Part shown: piece by piece, positions 43,552-52,500 of the stretch | Numbering within the stretch: position 1 is the first letter of the stretch | How the letters are laid out: every line of letters starts with the position of its first letter | Assembly: GCA_004353515.1 (NCBI GenBank) | Contig: SMNZ01000004.1 | Coordinates: 1 to 64,000 of the forward strand | Source: Alteromonadaceae bacterium M269 | GTDB lineage: Bacteria; Pseudomonadota; Gammaproteobacteria; Enterobacterales; Alteromonadaceae | Direction: 5' to 3' | Length of the DNA: 64,000 nt | Notes under the pieces: model-generated | The model's input: the letters and a program-made list of their open reading frames with translations, nothing else | Databases searched by the model: none | What the model was told of the DNA's origin: nothing | Made by a program: the position numbers and the translations under genes

Positions 43552-46500
43552 TTATCCGATAGGCACTATAGGCTCTTCCGGAGGCAGTGGTTCGCCCTCT
43601 ACGGATAGATCATGCTGATAACTACACTGATTAAACACTCGATTAATAATATCTGCACGCGCAGCTTGACCACTCACGGCCTCCAGTGGAAAGCCTAGAT
43701 AAGTAGAAGAAAAGGTTCCACTGTCATAGATACTGCCAACAATCGGGTTCCCTATCTCATCGTCGATATCGCCGCCTATGTCCACAAACAGGGCATCTGC
43801 TGCATCCAAGGCTAGACGGTCACTAAAGTTAGAAAAGTTATATTCAAGTGAATAGCTTATGGGGGATGGATACAGTGGCCCGATACCCGTAAAGGAATCA
43901 CCGCCAAAAGAATCATCATTAATGGCAGATAATCCTAAGAATTGTGACATAAAAGGAGTGAAACCGCGTTCAAAGTGATAATCCTGCGACGACAGTAAGA
44001 AACACCCACCGCCATTTAAATAATTTCCTAGGAACACTTCCTCACGGTTATTCAGGCTTCCGAATTGACCATGAAACCAGATTGTCAAACGGTGCTTGGA
44101 CAATAAAGAACGTTCTGGCAAGCCATCTTCTGTGTTCCAAACTGTCAATCCTAAACCAAGGGAGTTAATAGCATCTAAATGCAATGGCAAAGAAGTATCA
44201 TTAGCTGGTGCCAAATCGCTAACCAAAAGAACGTCGGCCTCACTAATATTAGGATCTGTCGGTGCAATATCGTCTCGGTCATCCACTCCGTCGCCATCAG
44301 TATCAGCCAACAATGGATTGGTGCCCTGCTCTTGTTCTTCAATATTGGTAACCAAATCGCCATCAGGATCGAGCTGAGATTCATCAGCCGCCAATGGGTC
44401 AAAGCCATAAAGCACTTCGAAAGAGTCCCGTAGCCCATCAGCATCGGTATCAGGCAACAAGGGGGAGGTTGAGTGAACATTCAGTTCCACGCCGTCCTGC
44501 AAACCGTCACCATCGGTATCGATATTATTGACATTAGTCCCTAGGTTAAACTCAGATATATTGTCGATTCCATCACCATCAGCGTCTTGCGTCGCATCGG
44601 CAGGGTTAAGTGGATCCAGCGCGTTGTCGAATTCAAATCCGTCTGGCAGGCTATCGCCGTCAGAGTCTGTATTGCTTGGGTCAGTGCCTAGAAGCTGCTC
44701 ACGTAGATCTGACAACCCATCACCATCGGTATCTGGCGCTAATTCAAAGTTCTCAATAATCTCGAGTTCATCCAGGCTTAAACCTGTCATCGCATAAGGA
44801 GGTAACGCAGAAAAATCACTCGCATTGGTCATCGCGACGGTACGATCATTACTCTGCGATACGAAATGAAGTAGCGCAACTTGCTCACCAGCAGGGATAG
44901 AAAGGTTGTAGCCAAATGTGAATAAAGAACTTTCTCTGTCTAACGACAAGACTGAAGGTGACAGTACGGATTCATCATTACCCCAAATGTTCAGAATCAC
45001 TGGCGTTTCGACGTTGTCAGTGTCATCGAAAATAACGTAAGTGTCGTTAGTACTCAGTTCGTCATTCGCATCAGAGGTCAGCACAAAATCGGTTATCGCT
45101 GACTCGTTAAAACGAGAACGAACACTGACTAATGCGTTCAGGTCGTATGGCGATGTATTCGTGATAATCTCAAGATATCTCACAAATGCATGATCCGGAG
45201 AGACATAGACTTTGCGTGTAGTGATTAAATCCAAAGGTGTTGGGATTATCTCTATCTCAAACTCGGGTTCCTCTATCGCTGCTAAAAACCCTGGCAGTAC
45301 AATTTCGCGTTTCGATTCTTCAGACAGTGCAGTTCTTGAGAAATTATTAAAGCTCATCTCATTGATTTGCAATGCAGAACCACCAGCAAAAAGATCATAG
45401 AGTGAACTACTCTGCACTGTACCATTGGAATTGATTGTCCAGTTGAAACCAGCGCCGTCCTCCAGTGTAATCGGCAGAGATACGGTAACATCATCACTCG
45501 GGTCAAGCGGGTTAGTTCCATTCTCAACCTCAAAACCATCCGGATCACCGCCCTCATCCGTATCGGCTTTATTAGCGTCAGTTAAGTAGACGTTAACTTC
45601 ATCACCATCGTTCAAACCATCTGAATCCGTATCAGGATCTTGCGGATTCAGATCGAGGGAGAACTCCTCAAAATTACTGAGACCGTCGCTGTCAGCATCT
45701 CCGTCTCGGTCAGTTGCATCATTCAGATCCAGGCCAAAATTGAATTCGTAGCCATCGGGTAAGCCATCGTTATCCGAGTCCGTTGATAATGGATTACTTT
45801 GTAAGACATTCACTTCCTGTCCATCACTAATCCCGTCATTATCAGAATCAGAATCTAACGGATCGGTAGAATGAATATTAGCTTCATCACCGTCGGACAG
45901 ACCATCGTTATCACTGTCGCTGTCGTTAATCGAAGTGCCGAGATTAAACTCTTCAATATTTGTAAGCCCATCTGAATCTAAATCCAATAACGCATCTGCC
46001 GGATCATTAGGGTTTAAAAAATTATTAATCTCAAATTGATCATCTAATCCGTCTCCATCAGAGTCCACAGATAACGGATTGGTCAAATGGTTGAGTACCT
46101 CGTCACCATCAGTCAGTCCATCTCCGTCTGTGTCAACGACTAACGGATCAGTCGAGGTCTCATTGACTTCTCTTCCATCGGATAATCCATCTCCATCTGT
46201 ATCAACATTCAGCGGGTTAGTATTGTGGTTGTTAACTTCTTCACCATCAGACAAACCATCACCATCGGTATCAGCTAAAGCTGGAGATGTTCCAAGAGCA
46301 ATCTCCTGTTGATTAGTTAATCCATCGCCATCAAGGTCTAAGCCGAGGTCATTAGGATCCAAAGGATCTAAACCATTAGCATATTCTTCGCCGTCACTCA
46401 CACCGTCGCCATCACTATCAGGATTACTCGGGTCGGTACCAATCAAGTCTTCACGTAAATCTGATAGCCCATCACCGTCAGAGTCTGGCGCCAACTCGAA

Positions 46501-49500
46501 GTTTGCCACTGCTTCTATCTCATCCAAGCTCATACCCTCGAGCACACTGTCTGGAATTGGAGCTAACTCAGCAGCTTTTTCTATCGCTAACGTTCTATTC
46601 GAATTCTGCGATGCCAAATGCATAATCGCCATGGTCGAATTAGCAGGTACAGAGAGTGAGTACTCAAAGACCAAATCATCATTTGTTAAAGACAACTGCT
46701 GCGGTTGCAAGCTTGAACTACTGTTCGCCCAAAGGTGAAGTAACGATGGATCGCCAGCTCCATCGGAACTGTCGTCAGTGACGATATAAGTATCGCCTGA
46801 TTCCAACACAGTATCGCCACTGGAGGTCGTGATTATTGTCGTCGAGCCGTCTGAGCCAAAGTCAGAAAAGACTCTAACAGCCACTGTAATTTCGCTCTCT
46901 GTTGGGTTTTCAAATAGCTCCAGGAAACGCGCGAAATTGTTGTCAGTCGGCACATAAACTTTTCTAGTGACTAATAAGTCACCACGAGTTTGCGGGCCAA
47001 TGGCCAATTCACGATCTGCATCTTCTGGCACACCAAAAGGCTCGTTTGAGAAGTTAGTGCCGTTAATCAGTAATCGTAAGCCACCATCATATGCATCATT
47101 GCGACCATTGTTGATTCGACCGTTGGAGGTAATATCCCAGAGGAAGTTACCAAAGTCGGTCAGCACATAGTTAAATCTAACCGTAATGTCATCTGCTGGA
47201 TCGAGAGGGTCTAGATTTCGACTAATTTCAAATCCATCTGGGTCTCCACCGTTGTCAGTATCGGCATCTCTGGGGTCAGTTGCATAAACATTGACTTCTT
47301 GTCCGTCGGTTAAGTCATCATTATCGGTATCGGCGAGGCGTGGGTTGGTACCAACTGTAAATTCCTGGAAGTTAGTTAACCCATCGACATCTAAGTCTGT
47401 GTCACGGTCTGCAGCGTTGATCAAATTCAAGCCATTATTGCGCTCGAATAAATCATCCATACCGTCACCATCAGAATCATTTGAAAGAGGATTACTGGCC
47501 AATGAGTTCACCTCAAATCCATCATTGAGACCATCATTGTCAGAATCATTATCCAGAGGGTCGGTACCTAACTCATTGACTTCGCGACCATCCGTTAAGC
47601 CATCATTATCGCTATCAGGATCAGTTATCGAAGTGCCTAGGTTAACTTCTTCAAGATTAGTCAAACCATCAGAGTCAGAGTCGAGTAACGCATCTGAAGA
47701 CTCATTCGGATCCAATCCATTATTAACTTCAACGCCATCTGACAAGCCGTCACCATCAGTGTCTTCCAGCAATGGATCGGTATTGTGTACGTTGACTTCA
47801 TCACCATCTGAAATCCCATCTGAATCACTATCAGCACTATTGGGATTAGTACCTAATAGCAATTCCTGTTCATTGCTGAGACCGTCTTGATCGTCATCAA
47901 TGAAAATCGACAGTGAATTGGTTCTTACACCATCGGTGATCACATACACTTCACCATCAACTGCATCGGGCGGTAATATGAAAGCAATTCTGATCTTGTC
48001 AATAAAATCAGGGGTAATTTGCACATCGTTGTAGAACACTTCTATTGTGGCTGGTATCGCGGGATCAGCATCAGATGGTTGACCACTGTTCGGGTTAATC
48101 AAGAACCGACCTGCCAAATTAACCAATTGATTGGATACAGCAAATTCAGGCTCCGCGCGCACCAATACAGGTTGGTTTTCCGCCGGTAGTAGAGTGACCG
48201 AGACTACCTGCGAGTCAGCGGTATTATCACCAAAGTCACTGGCTGTGGCAGATACTTGAATATCAAGAGCGGCATCGATAACCGGTAAAGATGAGGCTTG
48301 CGTAAACGGCTCAGAGGTATCAGTCTGCTGGTCATCAATTAAACCATCGCCTGAACTCACATTAAATGTCACATCTCTGACCGCAATATCATCATCAGCG
48401 CCAGCAATTGAGACTAAGGTATCGATACCGAATAACACTATGCTTGGCAGTACATCAACGATCTGTCCCGCATCTGGCACAGGTACCGCGACGCCGTTGG
48501 TGCCGTCCGAGATTTGCTGCAATACCGAAATATTGGCCCCCCTACCGACCGCGAACGAGTTCACAATTACTGCTCCATCAGCTGCCCTATCTATCTGAGC
48601 TGAAGGCAAACTCGCCGAACCATCAGATAAGAAGAGTTGTACCGGTGTTGCAAAGGATCTGGAATTTGGCCCAGCCAACTCAGTAGTCGCAACATTCATT
48701 GCTGATGCAAAGTTAGTCCCGCCGCTAGGGCCGGCTGCAAGAATTTGATCTAAGGCTAATGACACGGCCTCAAAATCATTGGTCAGGCTCTGCACCAAAA
48801 TCGCCGAGCTACTGAAATCAACCACAGCGACACGAGTCGTTTCTGGATTGAGGAAATCAAGTAACTGTTCAGCAGCGAAAATTTCTGCTTTCAGGATATT
48901 GTCTGTTATACCGTCATTATCAATATCCGCTCCCGAGCTGCTGCGTGTGCTGCCCGATGTATCGATAACAATTGCCACATCACTCGGACCGACTGAGATA
49001 ATGGCACCTTCTTGCGGCGCAGTTATTGTGACCGTAGGAGGCACTGTGTCATCTAACCTCGAAACAACGCGACTGTCTTCGCCGGTTTGACCAAAGCTAT
49101 CGATAGCCAGAGCACGGTAATTGATGAGATCGCCTTCGCTACCCGAACCAAGTTGGGTAGTGATTTCGTAGGGTTCGCTCGAATCAGTACCAACCAACTC
49201 ATCGTCGACATAGAACTCGACTCGGCTCACAGCAATATCATCAGTCGCATTGGCAGAGAAAGTGACTAAGCTGCCTTCGATAATTGATGCATCAACCTGA
49301 GGCGCAGCAATCTGAACTTCCGGTGGACTGTCTCGTCTCACCGTAAGCGTAACAGGACTAGATGAAGTTACTTGTTGCTGAGAATCTATCGCGCGGATCA
49401 ATAAGCTAATCGGATTGGTTACTGAATCCAATAAAGGCGTACTGAAAGTGAAGTTGTACGGAGCGCTAAACCGCGTTCGTGTTACCTCACCGTCTACCAG

Positions 49501-52500
49501 CAATTCAACTCTATCAACTCTGACATCGTCTGATGCTTGTGTCGTAAAGCTAATCGCAGTGCCCTCGATAAACTCATCTCCAGAATCTGGCCCTGAGGTC
49601 ACAGTCAGTGTTGGAGGTAAATCTGGGACAATAGTTAGGTCTCTGTTACTGACCGTGTTATTGCCAGCAAAATCGACCGCTTCGACTCTAATCGACAATG
49701 GTGTTTCTCCACCATCGGCGTAATCTGAAGCAACTAAATACGAGGTTGCGTAAGGCAAATCAGTGTCGCTGAACACTAACTCATTATTAACGTAGAAATC
49801 GACTCGGTTAATCCCTGCATTGTCCGTAGCGTTGGCAGCCAGCGACAGGCCTAGTCCTTCGAACAGGGTCGTTTGAGTAGGTTGAGTGATTTGTAAAACA
49901 GGCGCTATGTCATCATCAATAACTGCCACTTGCGCAGAGCTTTCAGCGACATTCCCAGCCAAATCGACAGCTCGAACTGACAGTTGTTGTGCAGATAGAC
50001 CATCTTCGCCATCAATTAATACCGAGAGTTGATAAGGGCTTGAGGTTACTATACCGACTAGTTCACCATCCCTTAAAAACTCTACGCGGCTCAAGCCAAA
50101 GTCATCATTCACATCAGCTTGAACTAAGGCTCGCTCCCCGCGAACAAATTGTTGTCCACCCGATGGTGAAACCAGGTTGATGGTCGGCGGTCGATCAATA
50201 GGGAGCTGTAGCTCGAGGTTTTGTTGTTCCGCATGCGTCTGGATGTTGCCACCGGATTCAACCAAAATTTGCGTATTATTGGGATTACGCACGCGGACAA
50301 GATAATCGCCAACGGGAATATTTTCCAATAACAAGGTACCGTCTGTTCTTACCTGACCGACATTGACAAACCCACTACCTAATTGGTCACTTTGCAGCGA
50401 CACAGGGGCATTTCTGGCAGCTGTACCGTCTTCAAATCTAACGGTTAGAGCCAAACGACCCACTGCGGTCAAAATTAAGTTCTGCGAATATAGCTGGTCA
50501 TCAATAACCGCAACACTAGCCCTGATTACACCACGCGTCACCGGATCTATAGTCGATAACTCATACTCACCAATAGGCGTATCTAAAAATCTGAACGTCC
50601 CACCCGTGTCAGTGATTACTCGACGAGTGAAGGTATCGGAGCGCAATTCAACTCTTCTATTTGCAAATGGCTGGCCTCCAGCGGTGAGTACCTGTCCGGT
50701 GATTCCGCCAACCTCACTGAGCACAATATCGCGCACAACTTCTGTTGCGTTTTGAACCTGAACAGAAATCGTGCCCGCAATACCCGTACCGTCGGGGTTT
50801 GGTAAGGTCGCGATCAATGTATAGAAACCATCTGGTAACCCAGAGAACCTATACTGGCCATCTTCAGGGATAGGGAAGGATAAACTTCGCGGCAGGGAGT
50901 CTCCCATGAGTTCAATGTTACCGAAGCTCGCTACCACACCATCAAAACGTCTAATGGTGCCGCTGACAGCACCTGTTTCAGTGAATATTATGTCACTTGT
51001 TCCGACTTCAGATGACACGACACCTGGCACTGTCGGGCTGGAAATCAATGATTGTGGGTGATTTGCACTCAGGGTGTAACTTGTGTCATCGGCAATAGCA
51101 ACACTGCGCCCATTCATTAACCTGCCTTCAAACTGGAACTGTCCGTTACTGTCTGAGCGCAAGGTAAAAATGCGTTTAAATAAGGGGTGATCACTTTGCA
51201 GCACAATCTCAGCGTTTGGCACAACAGTAGCAACATCGGCTTCGAAAACTGTGCCTCCTATATTCGAGATTAAACTCGGCAACGGAGCCAGTGTGCTAGT
51301 TCCATCCAGAGGCACATTGAAGTTTATAATCTGCTCACGTTCCTGTTCGTCCAGTCCTGCAATAGCTTCTGGCGGCAGTTGAGATAACCTTTGAGCAGAG
51401 TTGATCGCCGCCTGACGTTCGGTTTGTTCGGAAGTGAAATACAATATGGAGACCGACTCAGAAGGCTGAATAGTTAAATTTTGCCATTCGGCACGCATAC
51501 GATTGAATTGCCCCGAATCACCAGACAAAAACTCAACATTCGTTGACGTTGTTTGCGCACCCTCGCCATCAAAAGCATAGCCAATAGCTGGCATATTCAC
51601 TGTGGTGAAGGGGTCCGTATCTAAATCATCATCAAACACTGCCCAATGATCGGGAACACCCGCACTGACATTGAGGAAATTATCTCCAGAAGATGTTGAA
51701 ATAACCCCAACTGGCACTCTTAATCCTGCGACGTTGTCGCTCGGATCATCAGGTGTATCTAGCCCACGGTTAACCACAGCAATACGGAAATGCGTATCAA
51801 CTCGTACGCTGATAGTCACAGGCTCGGTACTAGGGTTACTAAATGTATCAAGGTGTCGAACAAAGTAACCATCCAAAGGAACATAGACTTTACGTACTAC
51901 ATCCACACCGGAGCCATTAGAGCCATTGATAACGACTTCACGACGGCCTTCTTCAAAACCTATATTGTTTTGGTTGGTGTTGAAGAATGGGAATGACTCG
52001 CCATCCTTGAAGATATCGAGCCGGCCTTCGCCACGAAACACCTCGCCATCACCTTCAAAAATATTGCGAGTGCCATCCTGAATCGAACCATCTCGTTGAA
52101 CAGAATAAGAAAAATTGTTTGCATCAAAAAGTGCGGCCACCGTACCTACTGAACTCGGTAGCTGATTTTCTTCCATGATGATGTCGACAGTTTTACTGTC
52201 TCCATTAAATTCAATTTCACTGTTTTCCTGAGCAGCAAAGCGATTTGCAACAACCGAGGCTTCAATCGAGAAGGCACCTTCAGGCACACTGTCAAAGGAG
52301 TACTCACCGAGAGCGTTGGTTCTAGTGGTGATTTGACCAGCTCCCGGAACAGAGCTGTTTAATTCGACATAAGCATTGTTTGCAACTGAGGTGCCTCCCG
52401 GATTAAACACAACACCAGACACAGCTCCCATTCCCTGTAAGTTGATGTCTAATTCGAACTGCTCTCCGTCTTGAGTCACGTTAATATCATCGACTCTGGC

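Noticed and set aside
47291-47890. 199-aa + strand frame, Ser/Pro-rich
   Set aside because: It is the antisense shadow of the Asp/Gly-rich calcium-binding repeats; similar shadows occur at 54146-54640 and 46079-46312.
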